Notes: generated by a model not told the origin, from the letters alone. Shown: positions 48,214-57,416, numbered from the stretch's first letter. The stretch is DNA of 64,000 nucleotides from Herbaspirillum autotrophicum (GCF_001189915.1 NZ_LFLS01000001.1:124001-188000), one strand, 5' to 3'. Translations and numbers: made by a program.

Positions 48214-50226
48214 TCAGCAGGCAAGTTCGGAAGCTGGTGCGGCGGTAGCGCAAATGGCGACCACTGCGCCGTATGCCTGATTGACCGCATCGCCGATGCG
48301 TCCGCCGCGCCGCGCATCGCCAATGGCGGTCACGGCGATACCGGCGTCGATCAGTTGCCCGATCAGTGTGGTATCCGGCTTGCGTCCCTGAGCCACCAAC
48401 AGGCCGGCACTGGCCAAGGTACTGAGCAGGCCATCGGCGCTGCGCAACTGCAGCGTGCCATCAGCGCTGATGGCCTCGATGGTCGTGTTGTCGAGGATGC
48501 GAATCGACGCATTGCCTGCCAGCCGCGTGCGCAGCACGCCGCGATAGACTGACTCCGCCGAGCGCGCCAGGTCACGTGCCGCAGAGCGCGAGATCAGTAC
48601 CACCTGATAGCCACGCTGGCTCAGGTATTCCGCTGTTTCGCAACCGGTTTCGCCACCGCCATAGACCGCCAGCGGCAAGGCACCGGGCGGCGGCAGGCTT
48701 GAGCTGTCGCCCATCAGCAATTCGTAAGCGTCGAGTACCGCCGGGCCGTCAATGCCTGCGATCGGCAAGTGCACTGCATGGGCGCCGTTGGCAATCACGG
48801 CAATGGCCGGCCGGTCTTGGCTGATCAGGCGAAAGTCGGCGCGCGTATCGAGCATGACGTTGACATTACTGTGCTTGATCTGTTGTTCCAGATAGTCTTG
48901 ATACCAGCCCAGTTTTTCCTTGAACGGTGGCGCCGCCGATGCAATCAGGCCGCCACCCAACATGCTGCGTGCTTCATACAGATCAGTGTTGAAACCGGCT
49001 TGTTGCAGCATTAATGCGGCTGCCATGCCGCCCGGACCGCCGCCGATGACAACGGCCCGCTGCCCGCGCAACTGGCCGGCATCGGGAATGGCATCCAGTT
49101 CACGACCGGTACGGGGATTTTCGGCGCAAGCAATATGGCCGCCTTCACCTGCGTGCATGCTGATGCAATAGTTGCACGAGGTGCAAGGACGAATGGCAGA
49201 AACTTCGGCCCGCTGCACCTTGTTGACCCATTCCGGATCAGCCAGCAGCGGCCGGCCCAGCGCAATCAGGTCAGCATCACCGGCGGCTAGGGCGCGCTCG
49301 GCGGTCTCCGGCCAGCGGATCTGGCCGACGCCGATCACCGGCACATCGACGGCGGCGCGGATGCGTTTGGCATAGGGCAGGCGCCATCCTTCGGGGGTCG
49401 ACATCGGTTCAATCACCTTGTCGAGACCGGTCCAGCCGGTGCCGATGGACACATGCAAAGCCGAGGCACCGGCTGCCACCAGCAACGGCGCAATACGCTC
49501 GGTGTCTTCGATGCTCAGTCCCTTGGGGCTGAACTCATCTGCCGACAAGCGGTAGATCAGCGGCTTGTCACCCAGGGCTTGCTTCACGCGGGCGATCACG
49601 CGGCGGGCGAAGTTGAGGCGGCGGTCTTCATCGCCGCCCCAGAAGTCGTCGCGCTGGTTGGTCATCGGTGACAGGAACGAGGTCAACAGATAACCATGGG
49701 CACCGTGCAGTTCGAGGGCGTCGTAACCGGCCTTGACGGCGAGGTCGGCGGTGCGGCCAAAACACTCGATCAGCGCTTCGATCTCGTCGTGGCGGAGCGC
49801 ACGCGCGGCCAGTTTGGCCGGGTCCTTGCGCGATACCACGTCGCTCGGCGCAACGGCGATGCCGTCTGCCAGCAAGCCGCGCACCGCGCCTTGTCCGCCG
49901 TGCTGCAGTTGCAGGCAGGCAGCAGCGCCAGCGCTCTTGATGGCTTCCACCAGACGCTGATGGCCGTCCAGGTTGGCGGCATTCTCCAGTGTCATCTGAC
50001 GATGTTCGGATCTGCCAGTGGCCGCATCGACGCAACAGAATTCAACAATGATCAAGCCGACGCCACCTTCTGCCCGGGCGCGATAGAACGCGATCTGGCG
50101 TGCACTGACGGCGCCGTTGTCGGCGCTGAGATTGGTTGACATCGGCGCCATGACGATGCGGTTGCGCAAGTTCAGATTGCCGATCTGCATCGGGCTGAAC
50201 AAATGGCGGTACGGGGAATTCTCCAT
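48214..50226 (-). CDS. Old Yellow Enzyme-family FMN/FAD/[4Fe-4S] reductase (2,4-dienoyl-CoA reductase-like)
   Basis: The 670-residue protein has an FMN barrel (about 1-330: APMSTNLSADNGAVS, CLQLQHGGQG, ELHGAHGYLLTSFLSP), a four-Cys cluster site CTSCNYC ... C (about 344-362, spacing C-x2-C-x2-C-x11-C as in trimethylamine dehydrogenase), and a C-terminal FAD/NAD module (VIGGGPGGMAAALM, AVYGGGETGCETAEYL). Such enzymes reduce activated C=C bonds of dienoyl-CoA, enoates or steroid-like enones. TMADH-like demethylation is an alternative. It shares an intergenic region with the next SDR. Confidence 0.85.
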   Translation of the reverse strand: MENSPYRHLFSPMQIGNLNLRNRIVMAPMSTNLSADNGAVSARQIAFYRARAEGGVGLIIVEFCCVDAATGRSEHRQMTLENAANLDGHQRLVEAIKSAGAAACLQLQHGGQGAVRGLLADGIAVAPSDVVSRKDPAKLAARALRHDEIEALIECFGRTADLAVKAGYDALELHGAHGYLLTSFLSPMTNQRDDFWGGDEDRRLNFARRVIARVKQALGDKPLIYRLSADEFSPKGLSIEDTERIAPLLVAAGASALHVSIGTGWTGLDKVIEPMSTPEGWRLPYAKRIRAAVDVPVIGVGQIRWPETAERALAAGDADLIALGRPLLADPEWVNKVQRAEVSAIRPCTSCNYCISMHAGEGGHIACAENPRTGRELDAIPDAGQLRGQRAVVIGGGPGGMAAALMLQQAGFNTDLYEARSMLGGGLIASAAPPFKEKLGWYQDYLEQQIKHSNVNVMLDTRADFRLISQDRPAIAVIANGAHAVHLPIAGIDGPAVLDAYELLMGDSSSLPPPGALPLAVYGGGETGCETAEYLSQRGYQVVLISRSAARDLARSAESVYRGVLRTRLAGNASIRILDNTTIEAISADGTLQLRSADGLLSTLASAGLLVAQGRKPDTTLIGQLIDAGIAVTAIGDARRGGRIGDAVNQAYGAVVAICATAAPASELAC

Positions 50227-50358
50227 CTGGTTTACCTAAACGATTGTGAGATATGGAAATGCAACGTTGTGCTTACGTGCTTATGTTCTGGGGTCGCGCC
50301 AGTGACGCATATCAATGTGTTCGAACGCTTGACAGTGCATCGAAACAAGATCAATATA

Positions 50359-50375
50359 AATGACGAAGTATCAGT
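50359..50375. promoter_or_regulatory. Regulon palindrome, site 3
   Basis: AATGAC-GAAGT-ATCAGT lies 61 bases before the TTG start of the SDR and within the divergent gap with the Old Yellow Enzyme gene, so it could serve both. Confidence 0.6.
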
Positions 50376-50436
50376 TTTAAGTAAAAACAGATGCGCGTCA
50401 ACTGAAATAACACAACGACCCGACAGAGGGGGAGAC

Positions 50437-51231
50437 TTGGGAACACGATATTCAGGAAAAACGGTGCTGGTGACAGGTGCCGGAAGAGGCATCGGTCGCG
50501 CCATTGCCGAGGCGTTCGCCGATGAAGGCGCCGCGGTGGTGGTGTCGGCCAGAACGCAAAGCCATGGCAATGCAGCGGTGGCCGCGATCCTGGCGCGCGG
50601 CGGCAAGGCCAGCCTGGTCGGAGGCGATATCTCGGACCCCGAGGCGGTCAAGGCAATGTTCGAGCAGGCGGTGAGCCGCCATGGCGGTGTCGATATCGTC
50701 GTCAGTTGCGCCGCCGACAATGGCCATGGCCTGGTGCTGGACATGCCGGAGAAAGATTATGACTATCTGGTGAAAAGCAATATCCATGCGCCGTTCTGGA
50801 TCGCGCGCGCGGCAGCGCCGCATCTTTCCAAAGCGCAAGACAAGGGGCGGCTGATATTTATTTCATCGGCCACCGCCAATCGCACATATATGCCCGGCAT
50901 CATTCCGTATATTGCTTCCAAGGCATATCTGAACGCGTTCGCGCGCGGCCTGGCGCTGGAGCTTGGACAACAGAACATCCTGGTCAATGTAGTGGAGCCG
51001 GGAATGATTGCGTCAGATCGGATGAAGGACAAGGTCAGTGACGAGCAGGCGGCGCAGATTGCACAGAATTTTCCGGTGCCACGCCCGGGGCTGCCTGCCG
51101 ACATCGCATCGGCGGTGCTGTACCTGGCTTCACCCGAGGCTTCCTACATGACCGGGTCAAGCATGCTGGTCGATGGTGGTGTCAGCATGGTAGCGTTGAC
51201 AGGCATGTCCGACAAACTGACGAAACGATGA
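50437..51231 (+). CDS. Short-chain dehydrogenase/reductase
   Basis: The 264-residue SDR has VTGAGRGIGRAIAEAFA, a basic residue after beta-2 (VSARTQS) suggesting NADP, SSATANRTYMPG and the catalytic YIASK. I place the start at TTG 50437 because GAGGGGGAG lies just before it and the SDR fold begins ten codons later; an upstream extension of 78 codons has no similarity. It heads the unit that contains DUF35 and four acyl-CoA dehydrogenase genes. Confidence 0.82.
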   Translation: MGTRYSGKTVLVTGAGRGIGRAIAEAFADEGAAVVVSARTQSHGNAAVAAILARGGKASLVGGDISDPEAVKAMFEQAVSRHGGVDIVVSCAADNGHGLVLDMPEKDYDYLVKSNIHAPFWIARAAAPHLSKAQDKGRLIFISSATANRTYMPGIIPYIASKAYLNAFARGLALELGQQNILVNVVEPGMIASDRMKDKVSDEQAAQIAQNFPVPRPGLPADIASAVLYLASPEASYMTGSSMLVDGGVSMVALTGMSDKLTKR

Positions 51232-51268
51232 CGACGCACAAGCTGGCTCAATCGAGGAGACCAATATC

Positions 51269-51706
51269 ATGAAATCCGTGCCGGGACCCACGCGTCCGTT
51301 GCCATTGCTGACGGAACTCAATACGTTTTTCTGGACCGGAGGCGCGGACGGCAAGCTGCGCATGCAGCGCTGTCTGGACTGCCAGTACTGGCAGCATCCG
51401 GCCGGCGCAATCTGCCCGCAGTGTCTCAGTCGCAACCTGGCGCCGCAAGAATTATCGGGCCGGGCGACGGTAGAGGCATTCACGCTCAATTACCAGCCTT
51501 GGACCGACGGCGTCGAGGTGCCTTACGTGATTGCCATCGTTGGTCTGGATGAGCAAAAAGGGCTGAACCTGACTACCAACATCGTTGGCATCGCGCCGGA
51601 ATCGGTCTTTATCGGCCAGCGTGTAGAAGTGACCTTCGAAGCTGCAGGGGATGTATTTCTGCCGCTGTTTACTCCGGCACCAGAGCTTGGGACGAAGCCT
51701 GTCTGA
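51269..51706 (+). CDS. DUF35 Zn-ribbon/OB-fold protein
   Basis: The 145-residue protein has a rubredoxin-like Zn ribbon (RCLDCQYWQHPAGAICPQC, two C-x2-C pairs at about 35-52) and an OB fold with GRATVEAFTLNYQPW. DUF35 proteins usually act with a thiolase- or aldolase-like partner, such as SCP2-type thiolases in steroid side-chain cleavage, or bind acyl-CoA. No SCP2-thiolase gene lies next to it here; the nearest thiolase is about 5 kb upstream. Confidence 0.85.
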   Translation: MKSVPGPTRPLPLLTELNTFFWTGGADGKLRMQRCLDCQYWQHPAGAICPQCLSRNLAPQELSGRATVEAFTLNYQPWTDGVEVPYVIAIVGLDEQKGLNLTTNIVGIAPESVFIGQRVEVTFEAAGDVFLPLFTPAPELGTKPV

Positions 51707-51738
51707 ATGCAACGCCGTTATTTGAGAAATATAAAAGT

Positions 51739-52884
51739 ATGGAATTGACCGAACAGAATGAAGACCTGGCGATGATTCGCGACCAGGCGCAGCGATTCTT
51801 GACCGAAAGTGTCACTGCCGAGCATTTGAAGCAACTGCTGGAGCAACCGGGTTCCTTTGATCGCACGACCTGGGACAGCGCAGTCAAGCTCGGCTGGCCG
51901 GCGATTTCGGCGGCTGAAGAGCACGGCGGGCTAGGCCTCGGCTGGCGCGGCATCTGCGTACTGGCCGAGGAAACCGGCAAGCATGCGCTGTCCTTGCCAT
52001 TGATTCCCAGTGCCGCCGTGGCAGAGTCGTTGTTGTCGGGATTGGGCGGCCCTGCGGGGGCAACTGTCGGTGTCAGCCTGGTCAGCGGCGAAGCACTGAG
52101 CTGTATGGCGCTGTCGCGCAGCGGCGATGCCGGCGCGGCAGCCACACCGGAAATGCGTTATGCCAATGGCCGCCTTATCGGCAGTACCGCCGTCACGCCC
52201 TTTGCCGCAGTGGCGGACTATGCGCTGATCACTGCCAGCATCGGCGCCGAGACCGGCTTGTTCCTGGTGGAGCTGGGGCAGATCGGGGTACACCGCGAAA
52301 TCGTTTCCGCCATCGATAACAGCCGTGCTGCTGCCGTGATCGAATTCGATGCTGCCGAAGCGATGTTGCTGGCCGACGGTAGTCAGGCTCAGGATGCGAT
52401 CTGGCAGGTGCTGTCATTGGTGGCACTGGCAACCGCGTTTGCCCAGATCGGCGGTGCCCAGACCTGTTTGAACATGGCGCGTGATTATGCTTTGGAACGC
52501 AAGGCATTTGGCCAGCAGATCGGACGTTTTCAGGCCATCAAGGGCAAGCTGGCCGACATGTATGTGCGTATTGAAATTGCACGCGGCTGCGCACTTGATG
52601 CATTGATTGCGCTGGAGCGCGGTGACCGGCGCTGGCCCGGTCTGGCGGCAGCCGCGAGATTGGCTGCCATCGACGCTTATGAAGTGGCCGCGCGCGAAAA
52701 CATTCAGACCCACGGCGCCATCGGCGTGACCTGGGAAGCCATGCCGCATCACCACTATCGCAGCTCCCGGGCACTGGCAGTGGAAATCGGCAGTGCAATG
52801 GCGTGGCGTGAACGGCTGTTGGCTGAAGTCGGCTTTGACGTTGCCAAGACTGCTCCGGCCATCCTCAGCAAGGACGGCATTTGA
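51739..52884 (+). CDS. Acyl-CoA dehydrogenase subunit without catalytic Glu (pair A, small)
   Basis: The 381-residue protein has an ACAD fold: AAEEHGGLGLGWRGICVLAEE near the start, ERKAFGQQIGRFQAIKGKLADM (about 255), and THGAIGVTWEAMPHHHYRSS near the end. In the segment LVALATAFAQIGGAQ the position that carries Glu in isovaleryl-type enzymes is Val. It precedes a larger ACAD gene by 13 bases, matching the two-gene arrangement of heteromeric acyl-CoA dehydrogenases for bulky substrates (inference). Confidence 0.83.
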   Translation: MELTEQNEDLAMIRDQAQRFLTESVTAEHLKQLLEQPGSFDRTTWDSAVKLGWPAISAAEEHGGLGLGWRGICVLAEETGKHALSLPLIPSAAVAESLLSGLGGPAGATVGVSLVSGEALSCMALSRSGDAGAAATPEMRYANGRLIGSTAVTPFAAVADYALITASIGAETGLFLVELGQIGVHREIVSAIDNSRAAAVIEFDAAEAMLLADGSQAQDAIWQVLSLVALATAFAQIGGAQTCLNMARDYALERKAFGQQIGRFQAIKGKLADMYVRIEIARGCALDALIALERGDRRWPGLAAAARLAAIDAYEVAARENIQTHGAIGVTWEAMPHHHYRSSRALAVEIGSAMAWRERLLAEVGFDVAKTAPAILSKDGI

Positions 52885-52897
52885 CCAAGGAATACCC

Positions 52898-54106
52898 ATG
52901 AGCGAAATCGAAAATACGGATTTGCAGGCCTATCGTCAGTCGGCGGCCGACTGGCTGGCGCAACATGCGCCGGACTTTTCCGGGCCGGCGCGACATCAGT
53001 TGCCGTTCGAACAGAGCCTGGCGCTGGCGCGTCGCTGGCAGGCATTGAAATACGATGCCGGTTATGCCGGGATCACATTGCCGGTGGAATACGGCGGCGC
53101 CGGTCGTACCGAACTGGAAAAGATCATCTTCTGTGAAGAAGAGATGAAATACGACTTGCCGCTGGCTTACTTCAGCATCAGCCTGAGCAATCCGTTGCCG
53201 ATCTTTTTGCGCCATGCGCGCGAAGATTACCGCGCGGCGCTGGCCCGGCCAGCCTTGCGCGGCGACCAGATCTGGTGTCAACTGTTTTCGGAGCCGGCAG
53301 CCGGCACCGATCTGGCGGCACTGCGTCTGAAGGCGGAAAGAAAAGACGATGGCTGGCTGCTCAATGGCCAGAAGGTATGGACCAGTTGGGCCCAGATCAG
53401 TGACTGGGGCGTGGTGCTGGCGCGTTCCGATCCGAGTGTGCCCAAGCATGCCGGACTGACGTATTTCTTCCTCGATATGAAGTCGCCCGGCATCACGGTG
53501 CGGCCGATCAGGCGTCTGGTCAATGAACCGGATTTGAATGAAGTGTTCTTCGACAACGTATTTGTGCCGGACAGCCAGCGTCTGGGCGAAGTCGGTGCCG
53601 GTTTCAAGGTTGCCGTGGAAACGCTGATGATAGAGCGCTATGCAGTCACCGACGAATCCGGTTACGGGCCGACGCTGGATGCATTTGTAGAAGTTGCCCG
53701 TGGCGCCAAAATCAATGGCCAGCCGGCGCTGGCCGATGGCGAGGTGCGCAACGTGATTGCCCAGGCATTCATCGAACGGCAAGGACTGCGTTCCATTCAT
53801 GCGCGCGCGATAGGCGCATTGGCTGCGGGCAATACGCCGGGACCGGAAGGTGCGATCCGCAAACTGTTATTGGGCCGCACGCGCCAGCGTCTGGGAGCGA
53901 TGGCGCTGGATCTGGCAGGTGCCGACGGCGTGCGTTTCGATCCGGAAGCGTCGCAAACCACCGACTTTGCCAGGTCCTGGATGGACCCCGGCTTGCGCAT
54001 TGCCGGCGGCACCGACGAAGTGCTCGTCAATACCCTGGCTGAACGCATTCTTGGCTTGCCGCAGGATTACCGTCCCGATAAAGGTTTGCCGTTCAACCAG
54101 AGTTAA
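52898..54106 (+). CDS. Acyl-CoA dehydrogenase subunit with catalytic Glu (pair A, large)
   Basis: The 402-residue protein has ITLPVEYGGAGRTELEKIIF, the FAD region QLFSEPAAGTDLAALRLKA and WTSWAQISDWGVVLAR, and AGGTDEVLVNTLAERILGLP at the end. Glu246 in TLMIERYAV is at the isovaleryl-type base position. ATG 52898 follows CAAGGAATAC. It would join the preceding subunit to form an active heterotetramer. Confidence 0.86.
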   Translation: MSEIENTDLQAYRQSAADWLAQHAPDFSGPARHQLPFEQSLALARRWQALKYDAGYAGITLPVEYGGAGRTELEKIIFCEEEMKYDLPLAYFSISLSNPLPIFLRHAREDYRAALARPALRGDQIWCQLFSEPAAGTDLAALRLKAERKDDGWLLNGQKVWTSWAQISDWGVVLARSDPSVPKHAGLTYFFLDMKSPGITVRPIRRLVNEPDLNEVFFDNVFVPDSQRLGEVGAGFKVAVETLMIERYAVTDESGYGPTLDAFVEVARGAKINGQPALADGEVRNVIAQAFIERQGLRSIHARAIGALAAGNTPGPEGAIRKLLLGRTRQRLGAMALDLAGADGVRFDPEASQTTDFARSWMDPGLRIAGGTDEVLVNTLAERILGLPQDYRPDKGLPFNQS

Positions 54107-54186
54107 GCATCGGCCGGGAGGCCGCTGGCGTTGCTGCGCAGGCTGCCGTCACTGTTTCCGGCATATCCAATTTTCAGGAGTTTCAA

Positions 54187-55383
54187 ATGCATTTCGATAT
54201 TGATCCTGCGGACCTCGCGTTTCGCAAAGAGGTCAGGGCATTCTTGCGCGAGCACGTGCCGGCCGACATGGCTGAGCGCACCAGATCTGGCTTTCATTTC
54301 TTGCGCGAGGACCAGCGTGCCTGGACCAAAATACTCAATCAGCGCGGCTGGTCAGGTCAGAACTGGCCGCTCGAATGGGGCGGCACCGGCTGGTCGCCGG
54401 TACGGCAGTTCATTTTTGAAGATGAATGTTTCGCCGCCGGCGCGCCGCCGATCGACACCTCCGGCTTCAAGATGATCGGGCCGATCATCATGGCCGTCGG
54501 CAGTGACGAGATGAAGCAGCAATTCGGGCCGGCGATCCTCAACGGCGACGTGTTCTGGGGACAGGGGTTTTCTGAACCGAATGCCGGCTCTGATCTGGCG
54601 TCGCTGTCGACACGCGCAGTTCGCGATGGCGATGAATACGTGATCAACGGTCACAAGATATGGACCTCGTACGTGGAAAGCGCCGATTTCATTTTCTTGC
54701 TGGCCAAGACCGATCCCGAGGCGCGCCACCGCGGCATCTCGCTGCTGCTGGTAGAAAAGGATGCACCGGGCGTCACTATCCGGCCGATCATTGATATCGG
54801 CGAGAGTCACAGTCTCAATGAAGTATTTTTCGATAATGTGCGTACCCCGTGCCGCTATCTGGTCGGCGAAGAGGGCAAAGGCTGGACCTATGCCAAATCG
54901 CTGCTGGATCTGGAACGCGCGTTCAGTGCGGAATGGCCGCGTAACAAGCGCAATCTTGAGCAATTGCGCAACATCGCCAGTCGCGAACGGGACGGTGCCG
55001 GACGCCTGATCGACAGCCCTGGCTTTGCGGCCCGCCTGGCGCAACTGGAGGTTGACTTGCAGGCACTGGAATGGCTGACCTTGCGCGCGCTGTATGAGCG
55101 CAAGGGCGGCACTGACCTGCCGGTCGGGTCCTTGCTCAAGGTCCGTGGATCCGAGTTGCTGCAGAAAATCGGCGAGATGCAAATGGAAGCGCTGGGCGAC
55201 TATGGCGCCTATTTCTATCCGGACATGCATCGCGAAGATGGCGCGGCAGCGCTCGCCGTACCGGGGCCGGAATATGCTCCCGGCATTGCGGTTGATTACA
55301 TGTATCGCCGGGCCACCACGGTCTATGGCGGTGCCAACGAAATACAGCGCAGCATCATTGCCAAATCATTTCTGGAGCTTTGA
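54187..55383 (+). CDS. Acyl-CoA dehydrogenase subunit with catalytic Glu (pair B, PimC-like)
   Basis: The 398-residue protein resembles the large subunit of pimeloyl-CoA dehydrogenase: NWPLEWGGTGWSPVRQFIFE, GQGFSEPNAGSDLASLSTRA, INGHKIWTSYVESADFIFLL and the end TTVYGGANEIQRSIIAKSF. Glu243 in LLDLERAFS is at the base position. A good ribosome site (CAGGAGTT) precedes ATG 54187. The next gene starts two bases after its stop. Confidence 0.88.
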   Translation: MHFDIDPADLAFRKEVRAFLREHVPADMAERTRSGFHFLREDQRAWTKILNQRGWSGQNWPLEWGGTGWSPVRQFIFEDECFAAGAPPIDTSGFKMIGPIIMAVGSDEMKQQFGPAILNGDVFWGQGFSEPNAGSDLASLSTRAVRDGDEYVINGHKIWTSYVESADFIFLLAKTDPEARHRGISLLLVEKDAPGVTIRPIIDIGESHSLNEVFFDNVRTPCRYLVGEEGKGWTYAKSLLDLERAFSAEWPRNKRNLEQLRNIASRERDGAGRLIDSPGFAARLAQLEVDLQALEWLTLRALYERKGGTDLPVGSLLKVRGSELLQKIGEMQMEALGDYGAYFYPDMHREDGAAALAVPGPEYAPGIAVDYMYRRATTVYGGANEIQRSIIAKSFLEL

Positions 55384-55385
55384 CC

Positions 55386-56531
55386 ATGGATTTCCAACTC
55401 ACTGAAGAGCAGCAGATGCTGAAGGACAGCGCGCGTCGCTTTCTGGAGGAACAATGTGCATTCGATGCACGTGCCGCATTGGTGGCGCAGGGTGCCTATG
55501 ACGCCGGACGCTGGCGCACGATGGCCGATCTTGGCTGGCTGGGTATGGCGATTCCCGAAGAGCAGGGAGGCCTGGGAACCTCGGCCATTGAAACCGCGTT
55601 GTTGATGGAAGAAATGGGACGCGTGTTGTGCGTCGAACCGTATTGGGCGGTGGCGGTACTGACCGCTCAGACCATTGCCGCTGCCGGCGACGCCGCCTGG
55701 GCTGAGCGCTTGTTGCCGGATCTGGCCGGCGGTACTGCACTGCCGGTATTGGCGCACGGCGAGCATGCGGCGCGCGGATTGCTGTCCCACGTTGCCACCA
55801 CGGCCACCCCCGACGGTACCGGGAAGTGGGTGTTGGCCGGCAAGAAATCACTGATCGTCGGCGGCAACGTTGCCGACAGTTTCATTGTCTCGGCCCGCAC
55901 CTCCGGCAATCTCACCGGCAAGCATGGCATCACGCTGTTCGTGGTGCCGCGCAATGCGCCGGGATTGACGGTGCGGCACGTACGTCTGCTGGACAATCGC
56001 TGGTGTGCCGACATCGAATTCGACAACGTCTGCATCGAGGCGGGCGGCTTGCTGGGCGGAATCGGCGACGCGTATGGGGCGCTTGATCATGGGCATGCAC
56101 ATGCCATGATCGGCTTGTGTGCCGAGGCCATCGGCGTGATGGAAAAGGCGTTGTGGCTGACCCGGGACTATCTGAAGGTGCGCAAGCAATTCGGCGTGAC
56201 GCTCAATACTTTTCAGGCACTGCAGCATCGCATGAGCGAGATGTTGATCGAACTGGAATTGTCGCGCGGCATGCTGCACAAGGCGCTGTCTTGCATGGGG
56301 TTGCCGGAAGAGGAGCGGCAGCGGGCATTGTCAGCCGCCAAGATCCATATCGGCCGCAGCGGCAAATTCGTGTGTGGGCAAGCCATCCAGTTGCATGGCG
56401 GTATCGGCGTGACCGAGGAGTATGTTGTCGGTCACCACTTCAAGCGCATGACGACTATCGAGTACGCGCTCGGCAGTTCACATTTTCATCTGGAACGTCT
56501 GGCCGGGCACGAACGGCGTCAGGCTGCCTGA
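55386..56531 (+). CDS. Acyl-CoA dehydrogenase subunit without catalytic Glu (pair B, PimD-like)
   Basis: The 381-residue protein resembles the small subunit of pimeloyl-CoA dehydrogenase: MDFQLTEEQQMLKDSARRFL, AIPEEQGGLGTSAIETALLM, VRKQFGVTLNTFQALQHRM and AIQLHGGIGVTEEYVVGHHF. The catalytic-base position (HAHAMIGLCAEAIG) has no Glu. It forms a couple with the preceding gene. It ends at a hairpin that serves the opposite strand. Confidence 0.86.
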   Translation: MDFQLTEEQQMLKDSARRFLEEQCAFDARAALVAQGAYDAGRWRTMADLGWLGMAIPEEQGGLGTSAIETALLMEEMGRVLCVEPYWAVAVLTAQTIAAAGDAAWAERLLPDLAGGTALPVLAHGEHAARGLLSHVATTATPDGTGKWVLAGKKSLIVGGNVADSFIVSARTSGNLTGKHGITLFVVPRNAPGLTVRHVRLLDNRWCADIEFDNVCIEAGGLLGGIGDAYGALDHGHAHAMIGLCAEAIGVMEKALWLTRDYLKVRKQFGVTLNTFQALQHRMSEMLIELELSRGMLHKALSCMGLPEEERQRALSAAKIHIGRSGKFVCGQAIQLHGGIGVTEEYVVGHHFKRMTTIEYALGSSHFHLERLAGHERRQAA

Positions 56532-56559
56532 AAAAAAAGACCTCGCCCTGGCGAGGTCT
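56531..56559 (-). terminator. Rho-independent terminator of the tetR gene
   Basis: Perfect nine-pair stem AGACCTCGC/GCGAGGTCT with a four-base loop. Eight T follow on the minus strand, so it ends leftward transcription from the TetR gene. Confidence 0.85.
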
Positions 56560-56600
56560 GCTGTTGCAATCATATGACGGGATCAGGCTTGTCGCGCAGG

Positions 56601-57416
56601 TCAGCCGAGTGGTACCGGTTTGGGCTTTTTTGCCGCGGTTCGTTTGGCGGCCGGCTTTTTCTCTGCCGGGGCCGCAACCGGGGCGGCCGCCGGTTTGGCG
56701 CTGACAGGCTTGCGGCCGGCGGTCTTCTTCTCGCCTTGCATGTTGGTCTTGTGGCCGGGTTCGCCCAGCACGGTCGGTGGTAGCCCGCCACGCAAGATCA
56801 GGGCCACGATGCGCGCCATGTTGTCATTGATACGCTTGGCGCCAAGGCCGCGTTCCATGACTTCCGGATCGGTGGCGGCCATATGTTCCATGGCGCCGTG
56901 CAGAATCGATGCTTCGGCAAAGGCGTCGGCGCGTTTGCGGGTGCCCTGGGCCGGGTTGATCGACAAAATCCGTTCGGCAAAGCGCTCAATGAACGGAATG
57001 AATGTATTCATCCGCAATTCTTCGAAACGGCGGTCGCCGCGGGTCGCTTCCAGGTTCCGGTAGCGCAGAACCGCACGATGTTTGTTCCACACTTCGTTGA
57101 GGGCATCGATGACATCGATTGCATGTTTCTCGGCATGATCGATTTCCCACGGCTGATCGAAAATGGCGTGAATCTTTTCCATGTCCTGCCCGGCGACTTC
57201 ACTGAGCGCAAACAGGATGTCCTTGGTATCGTCAAAATACATGTAGAAGCTGGCAGGGGAAGTGCCGGCCTCGGCTGCCACCGCCACGGTGGTCAGTTCC
57301 ACCGGCGATTGCGAGCGCAGCAAGCGGCGCGCGGCTTCCATCAGGCGGGCGCGGGTTTCCTGACCTTTGCGTCCCAAGGCCTGGCCTTGCTTATTGTGCT
57401 GGATTTCCGATTCCAT
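56601..57416 (-). CDS. TetR-family regulator with basic Ala/Pro/Lys-rich tail
   Basis: The 271-residue protein has a TetR helix-turn-helix (ELTTVAVAAEAGTSPASFYM, YFDDTKDILFALSE) and a ligand domain to about residue 220. The last 50 residues are a low-complexity Lys, Ala and Pro tail (for example EKKPAAKRTAAKKPKP), unlike ordinary TetR proteins and similar to histone H1-like tails; it may add non-specific DNA affinity. It lies between two copies of the regulon palindrome, one weak in its own promoter, so it is a main candidate for the regulon's repressor. Confidence 0.87.
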   Translation of the reverse strand: MESEIQHNKQGQALGRKGQETRARLMEAARRLLRSQSPVELTTVAVAAEAGTSPASFYMYFDDTKDILFALSEVAGQDMEKIHAIFDQPWEIDHAEKHAIDVIDALNEVWNKHRAVLRYRNLEATRGDRRFEELRMNTFIPFIERFAERILSINPAQGTRKRADAFAEASILHGAMEHMAATDPEVMERGLGAKRINDNMARIVALILRGGLPPTVLGEPGHKTNMQGEKKTAGRKPVSAKPAAAPVAAPAEKKPAAKRTAAKKPKPVPLG

